Positions 1 to 7,748 of a DNA stretch of 30,174 bases are shown here, piece after piece. A program made the position numbers and the translations under genes. Source of the DNA: E44-bin46 sp964354655 (GTDB lineage Bacteria; Chloroflexota; Dehalococcoidia; Dehalococcoidales; E44-bin46); contig CAYHAL010000015.1 in assembly GCA_964354655.1 (NCBI GenBank), forward strand, positions 1 to 30,174. The letters run 5' to 3'. The notes beneath the pieces are model-generated. The model was not told where the DNA came from and made no database searches. It saw nothing but the letters and a program-made list of their open reading frames with translations. The first letter of the stretch is position 1; every line of letters begins with the position of its first letter.

Positions 1-32
1 AATCCCCCTCTCCTTGGAAAGGAGAGGGGAAA
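1..32. repeat. Edge of a palindromic intergenic repeat
   Basis: An 11-bp inverted repeat (arms at 5-15 and 19-29, three-base loop) of the CCCCTCTCC/GGAGAGGGG type. The same arm sequence recurs near 8625-8650 and 29957-29981, so this is the right end of an element of the window-wide repeat family that continues beyond the left edge. Confidence 0.75.
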
Positions 33-82
33 TAGATTTAGTTCCTTAGCTGTTGTATACTGGTAGACAAGGAGGCTACGGT

Positions 83-274
83 ATGGAGCAGACATTTGAA
101 GCCACCATTGAGAAGCGCGACAAATGGTATATTGGATGGGTAGATGCTGTTCCCGGGGCTTTCAGTCAGGGGAGGACGATTAAAGAAGTGGAGGAAAACC
201 TGAAGGAGGCGGTGCAGCTCATACTGGAAAGCCAGCGTCAATCAGATATATCTTTACCCAAGACAGGAGCCTAG
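83..274 (+). CDS. HicB-like (UPF0150) antitoxin, orphan
   Basis: A 63-residue protein. The start is the ATG at 83, because AAGGAGG at 69-75 lies 7 bases upstream; an in-frame start at 53 would lack a ribosome site. The sequence (FEATIEKRDKWYIGWVDAVPG, then a G-x-T-x-x-E-x-x-x-N-L-x-E-A helix) is the compact HicB/UPF0150 fold, a degenerate RNase-H-like domain. In the family, HicB neutralises the HicA mRNA interferase and often binds its own promoter through an extra C-terminal helix-turn-helix or ribbon-helix-helix domain. Here the protein ends soon after the core with a short tail and shows no DNA-binding domain. No hicA-like ORF lies downstream, and the 82 bases upstream are repeat and leader. 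It may be a solitary member, or hicA may lie outside the window. Confidence 0.75.
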   Translation: MEQTFEATIEKRDKWYIGWVDAVPGAFSQGRTIKEVEENLKEAVQLILESQRQSDISLPKTGA

Positions 275-286
275 CCGGAATAAGGA

Positions 287-390
287 AACCTCACCCCCCT
301 TAAGTCTTTTATTTGGTAACCCTCCCCCTTTATCCCCCTCCCTTCAAGGGAGGGGGAGATATAAGAAAGAGGGGCTCCGCCCCTCTTAAA
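287..390. repeat. Palindromic intergenic repeat, short form
   Basis: The segment holds ACCTCACCCCCCTT (287-300), then GGTAACCCTCCCCC (315-328), then an 11-bp hairpin (334-344 / 346-356, single-base loop) and a 9-bp hairpin (367-375 / 379-387). These are the modules seen at 8609 and 24310, but the right-hand terminal part is missing, so this is a half element. It fills the space between the hicB-like gene and the end of the minus-strand operon. Confidence 0.75.
355..387 (-). terminator. Hairpin terminator candidate for the mfd operon
   Basis: Read on the minus strand, the AAGAGGGGC/GCCCCTCTT hairpin (arms 379-387 and 367-375) is followed by a T-rich run (TTCTTATAT). It sits 18 bases past the stop of the 405-1397 gene, the right place for a rho-independent terminator. 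The hairpin belongs to the repeat element, so the repeat appears to supply the terminator. The T-run is interrupted, so efficiency is uncertain. Confidence 0.45.
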
Positions 391-404
391 CTGCCCCATG
401 TGCT

Positions 405-1397
405 TCAGTCTAATCTAGGCCCACTTGTCTCCTGTTGATAGCGCTCTCTTAGCAATTTCAGCTCTTCTTCTGTGAATAGGTATTTTGTTTTCAGTTCCCC
501 TTTCACCTTATTAAGCCTTTGGTATTTCCTCGCAAGAATGTCTTCACACTCCCTAAGAGCTTTATCAATGTCTATTATCAGATTTGAGATATTAGTACTA
601 TGAATTAGTGCCATGATTTCTTCTTTGTAATTCTGCCAAAAGGAGTCTACCTCGCTTGACCATAAATAGTACCTGTCATAATCTGGCCGTGGCACTGTTC
701 TCCCTGAGATAGACAACAATTCCCAGAAGGGGAGGTATTTAAAAGGGATTTTGGAGTTTGAAGGGAAAGTAGATACTATCTTAGCAAGGCTGCTTGCGCT
801 CAGGCGGATCTCTATATCCTGTAGTGTTTGTTCTATAAGGTCTTGGGCTTTGCTTATGCTTTTGCCATAATCTGAGAGATAGTTTTTGAAGTCAGGGAAC
901 CTTTTTATTAGTTCCATATAATGTGGATGATGCGCGAAAATATCTCGCAAAAATAGAGTTTTTATATCATACAGTGTACGTGGAATCATATTCGGCGGTA
1001 GGTGGGGAAGTGGTATATCATATAGATAGATTCCCTCACCACGTATTGTCTCATCGTCTTGTTCAATTTGCTTCTCAACAGGTTCAATAGCATATACTAT
1101 TATCTCACCGATAACTGGTTTCTCAAGTGAGAGTCTAGTTAGCTCTGTTAGTTGAGAGTTTTTTCTTGCCATGTAATAAGTGGCTAGAGCTAGCAAACCG
1201 GTACCTAAAGCAGTTCCATACATGGCATAGGCTGCGAAGCGTTCCGTATTAAAAAGTCCTTGCCTGAAAGCTATCCAAACAACCAGAACCCATAAGAAAA
1301 GAAACACTGCGGCAACTATAATAAAATTGTCTCTAAACCAACTCTGGGCTCTTGTCCACCAGTGTCGCAACGTCATCCACCAATTTCGTAACTTCAT
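405..1397 (-). CDS. Two-TM membrane protein of unknown function
   Basis: A 330-residue protein that I do not recognise. The N-terminus is basic and strikingly tryptophan-rich (RNWWMTLRHWWTRAQSW). Two hydrophobic helices follow at about residues 25-45 and 55-76, then a long soluble part of about 250 residues with predicted-looking helical, charged stretches (for example around 275-320) but no catalytic motif I can name. The short loop between the TMs and the size of the C-terminal part suggest an N-in hairpin anchor with a cytoplasmic domain. The start is supported by TAGGGGG about 7 bases before the ATG. It begins 19 bases after the mfd stop on the same strand, so it is probably cotranscribed with mfd, but nothing in the sequence indicates a repair role. 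Confidence 0.7.
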   Translation of the reverse strand: MKLRNWWMTLRHWWTRAQSWFRDNFIIVAAVFLFLWVLVVWIAFRQGLFNTERFAAYAMYGTALGTGLLALATYYMARKNSQLTELTRLSLEKPVIGEIIVYAIEPVEKQIEQDDETIRGEGIYLYDIPLPHLPPNMIPRTLYDIKTLFLRDIFAHHPHYMELIKRFPDFKNYLSDYGKSISKAQDLIEQTLQDIEIRLSASSLAKIVSTFPSNSKIPFKYLPFWELLSISGRTVPRPDYDRYYLWSSEVDSFWQNYKEEIMALIHSTNISNLIIDIDKALRECEDILARKYQRLNKVKGELKTKYLFTEEELKLLRERYQQETSGPRLD

Positions 1398-1416
1398 TGT
1401 TTACCCCCTAATTATA

Positions 1417-3867
1417 TCACTCTATCCTCCAAAGCACCTCTTCCAGCACCTTTTGCCAGTCTTTGCCGAGGCGTTTGGGGTTGAGGCGGAGCTGGGTGGT
1501 GCCTGCCATTATTCCGTCTCTTAACAATGGCTGGAGTTTTTGCTTATCAAAAGGCATGCCCTGGAAGCGCCTGATTACAATTTGCCTGTCCTCAATATCA
1601 ATGGACTCAATCCGTGCTTTAACCGCCAGAATTTTGATTCTGAGCGCGTACAGTAGGTTTCTGACCTCAGGTGGCAGGGCGCCGAAGCGGTCGCCAAATT
1701 CTTGGGCTAAATCGTCTACCAGCTCAGCCTTGTCCACCTTTACCAGCCGCTGGTAGAGGGATAGCCTGGTATTCATGTCGGGTATATAGTCTTCGGGTAT
1801 ATAGGCACGAAGGGGCAGGTCTATGGTTGGGGGTGGCAGGCGAGACGGCTTGGTTACTTTAGCACCAGCCAGTCTGGCTTTCTGCTCCTCTACCGCATCT
1901 GTCAGCAGCCGACAATAGAGGTTAAAGCCAACGGCGGTTATATGCCCGCTTTGTTTTACCCCGAGCAGGGTTCCGGCGCCTCTAATCTCAAGGTCTTTCA
2001 GGGCAATGCTAAAGCCGGCACCAAGCTCGGTGGCTTCAAATATAGTCTTTAGCCGTTTCTCAGCGGTATGGGTCAATTGCTTCCCCCCCTCATAGAGAAA
2101 ATAGGCATAGGCGAGGTTGGCGCCCCGACCCACCCTGCCCCGGAGTTGATACAGCTGGGTCAGCCCAAATTTATCGGCCTGGTTAACAATCAGGGTGTTA
2201 ACATTGGGCATATCCAGTCCCGATTCAATAATGGTGGTGCAGACCAGGATGTCGCTTTTGCCCCGGGTGAAGTCAGCCATTACTTCCTCTAGCTCCGCCT
2301 CTGGCATCTGACCGTGGGCGATGGCTATCTTAGCCTCAGGCACTATGGACTGGAGCTTACTGGCGACGAAGGCGATGCTTTGGACCCGATTGTGGACAAA
2401 GAAGACCTGCCCGTTTCGTTCCAGTTCCCTGAGTATGGCTTCTCTGATAAGCCGGCCATCATATTCGGCAACATAGGTCTTGATAGGCAGGCGGTCTTCA
2501 GGGGGAGTCTCCATGGTGCTCATATCCCTTACTCCGACCAGGGACATATGGAGGGTACGGGGGATAGGGGTGGCGCTGAGGGTGAGGACATCTACCTCCT
2601 GCCTCATCTGCTTTAGGTGCTCCTTGTGGGCGACGCCAAAGCGCTGCTCTTCATCAATGATTACCAGCCCGAGGTCTTTGAAGCTGACGTCCTTTTGCAG
2701 TAGCCGATGGGTGCCAATGCAGATGTCTATACTTCCGTTAGCCAGTCCGTCAAGGATAGCCTGCTGCTCTTTTTCTGTCCTGAACCGGCTTAATACCTCA
2801 ATCCTTGCCGGGAAAGCCTCCAGCCTCTGGCTGAAGGTGGCAAAGTGTTGCTCGGCGAGCACCGTAGTTGGCACTAGCACCGCTACCTGCTTACCATCAA
2901 GCACTGCCTTGAAGGTAGCCCGAATGGCTACCTCGGTCTTACCGTAGCCGACATCTCCGCAGACCAGCCTATCCATCGGTTTGGCTTTTTCCATGTCCAC
3001 CTTTACCTGTTGCTGAGCCTTAATCTGGTCGGGGGTCTCAACATAGGGGAAAGAAGCCTCAAGCTCCTGTTGCCACACGGTATCGGGGGAGAAGGCAAAG
3101 CCGGGCACTACCTCTCGGGCGGCGTAGAGGGCTAATAGCTCCTGAGCAATTTCTTCTACCGCCTCCCTGGCTCTCTGCTTAGTTCGTGTCCATTCCTGGG
3201 TGCCCAGTCGGCTCAACACCGGCGGCTGTTCACTGGCCCCGATGTAGCGGTTGACCCGGTCTATTTGGTCGGTGGGGACATAAAGCTTATCACCGGCGGC
3301 ATATTGCAGGACTAAATACTCCTTTTCGGTGTTGTCGGTGCGCATGGTGGTAACGCCGGCAAACCTGGCAATGCCATGCTCAATATGCACCACATAGTCG
3401 CCGGGAATTAGCTCAATGAGTAGTTTTTGATGTGGCACCGGGCGTTTCTTGAGTAGCCGCCGTTGCTTGGTAAAGCCGAAGATTTCACTATCAGTAAACA
3501 GGTAGGTATTATTCATGACCCAGCCCTCAGCCAGTGAACCCTGGATTAGGGTTAGCGAGCCAGGTGGGGGTATCTGTTTGATTTCAGTAAGGGGCGGGGC
3601 AATAATGTCTTCTTCGTCAAGTAGCTCTGATAACCTGGCTGCCTGATGGCTGACAAGGATAAGCCTGCGTTTTTGGCTTAGCAGTTGCTTAGTCTTGTTA
3701 ATAAACATGGGTAGCTGCCCGGCATAGCTGGGGGTGGGGGTGAAGTTTAGCCGGTAGGGTTGTTCTTCGGCAGTAATATCCCAGGCGGTAAGTGTCAGGC
3801 AAGGCTTTTCTTTCATTCCTGGCTCTAAGTCGTCCCAGGTGAAATATGGTCTCGGGAAGTTAGGTGA
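1417..3867 (-). CDS. mfd: Transcription-repair coupling factor Mfd, C-terminal part (cut by assembly gap)
   Basis: This is the larger, 3' part of Mfd, the ATP-driven translocase that removes stalled RNA polymerase from lesions and recruits UvrA. Visible in order are a poorly conserved D3-like linker; the CarD-like RNA-polymerase interaction domain (PGDYVVHIEHGIARFAG); the helicase core with Walker A GDVGYGKTEVA (about residue 287 of this part), DEEQ box (IIDEEQRFG, about residue 387), SATPIPRTL motif III and the QLRGRVGRG motif VI; and the C-terminal TRCF domain. The first in-frame ATG is at 3816, but it is not a real start: the frame stays open to the gap edge, and the residues before it repeat the last residues of the N-terminal part. 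Joined through the 55-base overlap the protein is 1102 residues, close to E. coli Mfd (1148). Confidence 0.95.
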   Translation of the reverse strand, partial: SPNFPRPYFTWDDLEPGMKEKPCLTLTAWDITAEEQPYRLNFTPTPSYAGQLPMFINKTKQLLSQKRRLILVSHQAARLSELLDEEDIIAPPLTEIKQIPPPGSLTLIQGSLAEGWVMNNTYLFTDSEIFGFTKQRRLLKKRPVPHQKLLIELIPGDYVVHIEHGIARFAGVTTMRTDNTEKEYLVLQYAAGDKLYVPTDQIDRVNRYIGASEQPPVLSRLGTQEWTRTKQRAREAVEEIAQELLALYAAREVVPGFAFSPDTVWQQELEASFPYVETPDQIKAQQQVKVDMEKAKPMDRLVCGDVGYGKTEVAIRATFKAVLDGKQVAVLVPTTVLAEQHFATFSQRLEAFPARIEVLSRFRTEKEQQAILDGLANGSIDICIGTHRLLQKDVSFKDLGLVIIDEEQRFGVAHKEHLKQMRQEVDVLTLSATPIPRTLHMSLVGVRDMSTMETPPEDRLPIKTYVAEYDGRLIREAILRELERNGQVFFVHNRVQSIAFVASKLQSIVPEAKIAIAHGQMPEAELEEVMADFTRGKSDILVCTTIIESGLDMPNVNTLIVNQADKFGLTQLYQLRGRVGRGANLAYAYFLYEGGKQLTHTAEKRLKTIFEATELGAGFSIALKDLEIRGAGTLLGVKQSGHITAVGFNLYCRLLTDAVEEQKARLAGAKVTKPSRLPPPTIDLPLRAYIPEDYIPDMNTRLSLYQRLVKVDKAELVDDLAQEFGDRFGALPPEVRNLLYALRIKILAVKARIESIDIEDRQIVIRRFQGMPFDKQKLQPLLRDGIMAGTTQLRLNPKRLGKDWQKVLEEVLWRIE

Positions 3868-4022
3868 NNNNNNNNNNNNNNNNNNNNNNNNNNNNNNNNN
3901 NNNNNNNNNNNNNNNNNNNNNNNNNNNNNNNNNNNNNNNNNNNNNNNNNNNNNNNNNNNNNNNNNNNTCATTCCTGGCTCTAAGTCGTCCCAGGTGAAAT
4001 ATGGTCTCGGGAAGTTAGGTGA
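3813..4022. other. Assembly gap (100 N) flanked by a duplicated 55-base contig end
   Basis: Bases 3868-3967 are exactly 100 N. The 55 bases before the gap (3813-3867) and the 55 bases after it (3968-4022) are identical. Both encode the same Mfd residues (PNFPRPYFTWDDLEPGM) in the same frame. The simplest reading is that two contigs overlap by 55 bases and a scaffolder placed a default 100-N spacer instead of merging them. Removing 155 bases restores one open mfd frame. Confidence 0.93.
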
Positions 4023-4880
4023 TAGCTCACCCCGTTTTAATTTCTCGGTACGCAACTCGCTAGCTTTAGCATCTAGGTCGTCTACGGCTGATTTGACCTT
4101 TGCCGGCTCATCAAGTATTAGCAGGGTATCGGGGGATAGATAGCTTAAAATGCTGTCTGACGGGGCGGTTAGCCCCTCTGTGGCTGGGGCAATAGCTATT
4201 GCTGATACCCTGGTTTGTGAGCGCTGATTTGTTGGGTCAAAGAGGCGGATGCTATCTACAGTGTTACCATAGAACTCTAGTCTGGCTGGCAGCTCGCTGG
4301 AGGGCGGATAGATGTCAACGATTCCTCCCCGACGGCTCATAGTGCCTGGCACTTCTACTATGCTTTCTACCTTATAGCCGATGGCTTGCCATTGACCCAG
4401 TAGCTTAAGCGGCTCAATATCCATTCCCACCTTTATGGTGTGGCAGGCAGAAGTAAAATCAATATGCGGGATTGTTTTCTGCATTAAGGCTGGGGCGGAG
4501 GCAACAATCAAGGGGGCGTCTGTAGTCGGTTCTATGTGAGTTAGAGCCGACAGGGCTTGGAGCCTTTCCAGCTCGGTGGAGGTATCTGAAGCCACTCGTT
4601 GATAGGGCAGGGTATCAGGCTCAGGGAGAAGCTTTATCCGATTGGAATGGCACCAGGTCAAAAGTTGTTCATAGAGCTTTTTACCGTTTTCTGGCTGTGC
4701 AGTGACGATAAATATAGGTCTTCTTAGTTCGTGGTATAGGGCAGCTATGAGGTAGGGCTTGGCGGCATCAAGCACGGCTACTCTGGTGCTGTCATTTGAT
4801 TGCCGTAATCTGGCGACAAGCTGGCGGTAGGCGGGTATCTCCTCAATCAGATGTAATAATTGAGTCAGGTTTAACTCCAT
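3968..4880 (-). CDS. mfd: Transcription-repair coupling factor Mfd, N-terminal part (cut by assembly gap)
   Basis: This is the 5' part of Mfd, 304 residues from the ATG at 4880. It carries the UvrB-like D1a/D2/D1b region that contacts UvrA. Recognisable stretches are LLPEPDTLPYQR, a typical Mfd/UvrB segment, and VPGTMSRRGGIVDIYPP, the family's GxFSxRGGIVDIYP motif. As in other Mfd proteins this module has no functional Walker A. A TTG at 4892 is also in frame, but GGGG about 8 bases before the ATG favours 4880. The coding sequence runs into the 100-N gap and continues at 3812 once the duplicated ends are merged. It is divergent from proB. Confidence 0.92.
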
Positions 4881-4933
4881 TTTGTTCCCCAAACACCTCT
4901 AGGGCTAGCCCAAATGGGATAGCCCTCCGTTAA

Positions 4934-4962
4934 ATTTTAGCACACGACAGAATACTAGGGAA
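4934..4962 (-). promoter_or_regulatory. Possible mfd promoter
   Basis: On the minus strand, TTCCCT (4957-4962) and TAAAAT (4934-4939) are 17 bases apart. The -10 is good and the -35 weak. It would give a leader of about 50 bases to the ATG at 4880. Confidence 0.35.
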
Positions 4963-4973
4963 GTCATATTGCC

Positions 4974-5002
4974 TTGTCCAATTAGCCAAGGCTTGCTATA
5001 AT
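4974..5002 (+). promoter_or_regulatory. proB promoter (sigma-70 type)
   Basis: TTGTCC (4974-4979), a 17-base spacer and a perfect TATAAT (4997-5002). Transcription would start near 5009, leaving a leader of about 20 bases before the proB ATG. Spacing and -10 are ideal. It probably drives proB and the bS22-like gene, and perhaps proA. Confidence 0.8.
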
Positions 5003-5030
5003 GGAGCAAATTTAATCAGGTTTTAGGTTA

Positions 5031-6161
5031 ATGGCTAAGGCTAGTAGTTTGTCCTATCACCGAATAGTGGCTAAGTTTGGCACCAGTCTGCTTACTGGTG
5101 GTAGTGACCGTTTGAACCAGGAGATAATATCAAGCCTGGTTGACCAGGTGGCACAACTCCATCAGCAAGGTCTGGAACTCATCGTCGTTTCTTCAGGGGC
5201 CATAGCCTCGGGGAGGTATAAGCTGGGGCTAACCAAGAAGGTCAGGGGTATCCCCTTTAAGCAGGTGCTGGCTTCAGTGGGGCAAAGTCGCCTGATGTAT
5301 GCTTATGAGCAACTGTTTAGTCAGCACGGCATCACTGTAGCTCAGGCTTTACTTACCAAGGCTGACCTTGCTGACCGGGCTGGTTATCTCAATGCCCGTA
5401 ATACCCTTCTGGCTCTGCTTGAGCTGAGGGTATTATGCATTGTCAATGAAAATGATGTGGTGGCGGTAGATGAGATTGAGGAGGCTAAATTTGGTGATAA
5501 CGATAATCTGTCAGCTATGGTGGCTAATCTGGTTGATGCCGATTTGCTGTTGATTCTCACCGATATTGGCGGGCTGTATACTGCTGACCCGCACCGCAGT
5601 CCTGATGCGCGGCTCATTCCACAGGTGGACAGGATAGATTCAGAGATTGAACGCCTAGCCGCTGATACGCCGAGCCAGCTTGGCACCGGCGGTATGATTA
5701 CCAAGATAGAGGCAGCCAAGCTGGCTACGGCTTCCGGGGTAACGGTGGTTATAGCTGATGGCAGGGAGCCAGATGTTATTTTGCGACTGGCTGGCGGTGA
5801 AGCTGTGGGCACTCGTTTCCTGTCAACCACCAGTAGGCTTGAGAGCCGTAAGCGCTGGATGCTCAGCGGTCTTTCTACTAGGGGGAAGCTGGTAGTAGAT
5901 TCGGGGGCAGCCCTAGCGCTAAAGAAACAGAAGCGTAGCCTGCTGGCAGCCGGCATTAAGCAGGTTGAAGGTAATTTTGAGCGCGGTGACATTGTCAATA
6001 TCTATAGTCCTGATGGGTATCGCCTCGGCTGTGGCATAACCAACTATAGCTCAGCCGATATTGAGGTTATCAAAGGGGCGCACTCTGGGGAAATTGCCAC
6101 TCTCCTTGGCTACGACTATGGCTCAGAGGTGGTGCACCGAAATAACTTAGTAGTATTATAG
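5031..6161 (+). CDS. proB: Glutamate 5-kinase
   Basis: ProB phosphorylates the gamma-carboxylate of glutamate with ATP, the first step of proline synthesis, giving the labile substrate of ProA. The 376-residue protein has the full two-domain form. The amino-acid-kinase domain starts with VAKFGTSLLTGG and continues through VSSGAIASGR, VNENDVVAVDEI, FGDNDNLSAMVA (substrate/Mg site) and GTGGMITKIEAA. A C-terminal PUA domain begins at about residue 280 (GKLVVDSGAALAL). The PUA domain is typical of bacterial ProB. The ATG at 5031 lies about 20 bases from the predicted transcription start, with only a weak AGG-containing ribosome site. The product pairs with proA encoded about 300 bases downstream. 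Confidence 0.97.
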   Translation: MAKASSLSYHRIVAKFGTSLLTGGSDRLNQEIISSLVDQVAQLHQQGLELIVVSSGAIASGRYKLGLTKKVRGIPFKQVLASVGQSRLMYAYEQLFSQHGITVAQALLTKADLADRAGYLNARNTLLALLELRVLCIVNENDVVAVDEIEEAKFGDNDNLSAMVANLVDADLLLILTDIGGLYTADPHRSPDARLIPQVDRIDSEIERLAADTPSQLGTGGMITKIEAAKLATASGVTVVIADGREPDVILRLAGGEAVGTRFLSTTSRLESRKRWMLSGLSTRGKLVVDSGAALALKKQKRSLLAAGIKQVEGNFERGDIVNIYSPDGYRLGCGITNYSSADIEVIKGAHSGEIATLLGYDYGSEVVHRNNLVVL

Positions 6162-6179
6162 GAAGGAAAGCGAGTTAAT

Positions 6180-6278
6180 ATGGGGAGCGTACTCAAGTGG
6201 CGTAAAAAGAAGATGAGCAAAAAGCACCATAGGAGGGTGCTTAAGGAAACCCGAGCCCAAAGACGAAAGTATAAGTGA
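6180..6278 (+). CDS. bS22-like small ribosomal protein (AURKAIP1/COX24-type motif)
   Basis: A 32-residue, extremely basic peptide (MGSVLKWRKKKMSKKHHRRV... to the TGA at 6276-6278), 18 bases after the proB stop, with AGGAAGG upstream of its ATG. The sequence matches, from memory, the MGSV-x-K-x-R-x-K-x-M-x-K-x-x-H-R-x-x-L-x-x-T-R-x-Q-R-R pattern of the mini-protein bS22 of actinobacterial small subunits, and of the bacterial members of the mitochondrial mS38/COX24/AURKAIP1 domain family. In mycobacterial ribosomes this peptide sits in 16S rRNA near the decoding region. A ribosomal role here is inferred from the family. It is too short for most gene callers. Lying inside the proB-proA unit, it is probably cotranscribed with proB. 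Confidence 0.85.
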   Translation: MGSVLKWRKKKMSKKHHRRVLKETRAQRRKYK

Positions 6279-6370
6279 GAATAGTTCAATGAAACCGTTG
6301 TTAAGGCACAAAAAGATACCCCTAACGGAAGGGGAGCAATTATCAATGGGGTAGAGTTTATAGGGGAGTT

Positions 6371-6459
6371 TTAGAGGGGCGAAGCCCCTCTAAACAACAT
6401 CTCCCCCTCATGATAGGAATATATATCCATATCATGGAGAGGGGGATAAAGGGGGTGAG
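6371..6459. repeat. Palindromic intergenic repeat between bS22-like gene and proA
   Basis: A 10-bp hairpin TTAGAGGGGC-GAA-GCCCCTCTAA (6371-6393) is followed by a larger interrupted palindrome: outer arms CCCCCTC/GAGGGGG (6403-6409 / 6439-6445), inner arms ATGATA/TATCAT (6410-6415 / 6430-6435). It ends in GGATAAAGGGGGTGAGGTT, the inverted form of the left end of the 8609 element. Upstream, 6279-6370 shows only a weak CCCCT/AGGGG inverted repeat (near 6320-6335) and no gene. Confidence 0.75.
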
Positions 6460-6469
6460 GTTAATAAAA

Positions 6470-7744
6470 ATGAAATCCCCAATAAGAGAGTTGGAAGAAA
6501 AAGCTAGGGCGGCTAAGGCGGCGTCTCGGCGGATGGCTTACCTTTCTACCGAGGTCAAGAATAAGGCATTACACAATATTTCTGCCGACTTATTAGCCAA
6601 TAAAGACAGGATACTGGCAGCTAACCAAATTGACTATAAAGAAGCTGAAGCGTCAGGTATGAGTGCGGTTATGCTCGACCGCTTGATGCTAAACGCCAGC
6701 CGGCTTGAGTCCATAGCCCAGGATGTGCTGGCAGTAGCGGCGCTTCCCGACCCGGTGGGTGAGGTGTTTGATATGCGCACCTTGCCTAATGGCTTACAGA
6801 TAGGCAGGAAGCGGGTGCCTTTAGGCGTAATCGGCGCTATCTATGAGAGCCGACCCAATGTTACCATAGACATCTCTGCCCTCTGCCTGAAGTCGGGCAA
6901 CGCTATTATCCTCAGGGGGGGCAAGGAGGCAATCCACTCTAATAGCGCCTTAGCCGAAGTGGTTCAGGAGGCGGTAACCAGGGCTGGAGTTCCTGACGGT
7001 GCGGTGCAATTTATTGAGAATACCGACCGCACTCTGGTTAATCACCTGCTTAAAATGAGTGGCGTCATTGACCTGATTATCCCCCGGGGTGGAGCCGGGC
7101 TGATAAAATTTGTTACTGAGAGTGCGACTATGCCGGTGGTGAGTGGTGGGGTTGGTGTGTGCCATACCTATGTAGATAGGAGCGCTGATGTAAATAAGGC
7201 AGTGGCAATAGCCTTTAATGCTAAGGTACAGCGCCCCACTGTTTGCAATGCTTTGGATAGCCTGCTGGTTCATGTTGATATTGCCGAGCGCTGTTTGCCC
7301 TTGGTAGCGGCTGAGTGGGCGAAGGCTGGGGTAGAGATGCACTGTGACGAGCGGGCTTTGTCCATCCTCAAGTCATATCCTTCTTTAAAGCTGGTCCCGG
7401 CTACCAACGAGGACTGGGGCAAGGAGTTTCTGTCACTGGTGGCAGCGATAAAAGTGGTCAATTCTCTAGATGAGGCGCTGGAGCATATTGAGCGTTATGG
7501 CTCAGGGCATTCTGAGGCGATAGTTACTGAGGAATATCAGGCAGCAATGCGTTTCCTTAATGAGGTTGATGCTGCCTGTGTCTATGTTAATGCCAGCACC
7601 CGGTTTACCGATGGTGGTCAGTTTGGTTTGGGGGCTGAGGTTGGTATTAGCACTCAAAAGTTTCATGCCCGGGGTCCGCTGGGACTAAGGGAGCTAACCA
7701 GTTATAAGTGGATTATCTTCGGTAGCGGGCAGGTGCGTGCTTGA
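6470..7744 (+). CDS. proA: Gamma-glutamyl phosphate reductase
   Basis: ProA reduces gamma-glutamyl phosphate with NADPH to glutamate-5-semialdehyde, the second step of proline synthesis. The chosen start, ATG 6470, gives 424 residues and the typical N-terminus (MKSPIRELEEKARAAKAASR). The longer frame back to 6410 would translate the palindromic repeat and looks spurious. Aldehyde-dehydrogenase-fold landmarks include RKRVPLGVIGAIYESRPNVT, ILRGGKEAIHSN, LIIPRGGAGLI and the active-site cysteine in VQRPTVCNALDSLLVH (Cys259; the usual CNALET is CNALDS here). The ribosome site GGGTGAGG is part of the repeat end. ProA lies on the same strand as proB, with the bS22-like gene and a repeat between them. 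It converges on rph, only 4 bases separating the stop codons. Confidence 0.96.
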   Translation: MKSPIRELEEKARAAKAASRRMAYLSTEVKNKALHNISADLLANKDRILAANQIDYKEAEASGMSAVMLDRLMLNASRLESIAQDVLAVAALPDPVGEVFDMRTLPNGLQIGRKRVPLGVIGAIYESRPNVTIDISALCLKSGNAIILRGGKEAIHSNSALAEVVQEAVTRAGVPDGAVQFIENTDRTLVNHLLKMSGVIDLIIPRGGAGLIKFVTESATMPVVSGGVGVCHTYVDRSADVNKAVAIAFNAKVQRPTVCNALDSLLVHVDIAERCLPLVAAEWAKAGVEMHCDERALSILKSYPSLKLVPATNEDWGKEFLSLVAAIKVVNSLDEALEHIERYGSGHSEAIVTEEYQAAMRFLNEVDAACVYVNASTRFTDGGQFGLGAEVGISTQKFHARGPLGLRELTSYKWIIFGSGQVRA

Positions 7745-7748
7745 GTGG

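Noticed and set aside
2314..2947. Open frames on the plus strand across mfd (2314-2616, 2480-2947)
   Set aside because: They are antisense to conserved Mfd helicase motifs and carry no family features.
5384..5998. 204-codon minus-strand frame across proB
   Set aside because: Shadow frame, Ser/Arg/Thr-rich low-quality translation opposite a clear kinase gene.
6410..6469. Longer proA start giving 20 more residues
   Set aside because: The extension translates the palindromic repeat, has no ribosome site and does not resemble a ProA N-terminus.
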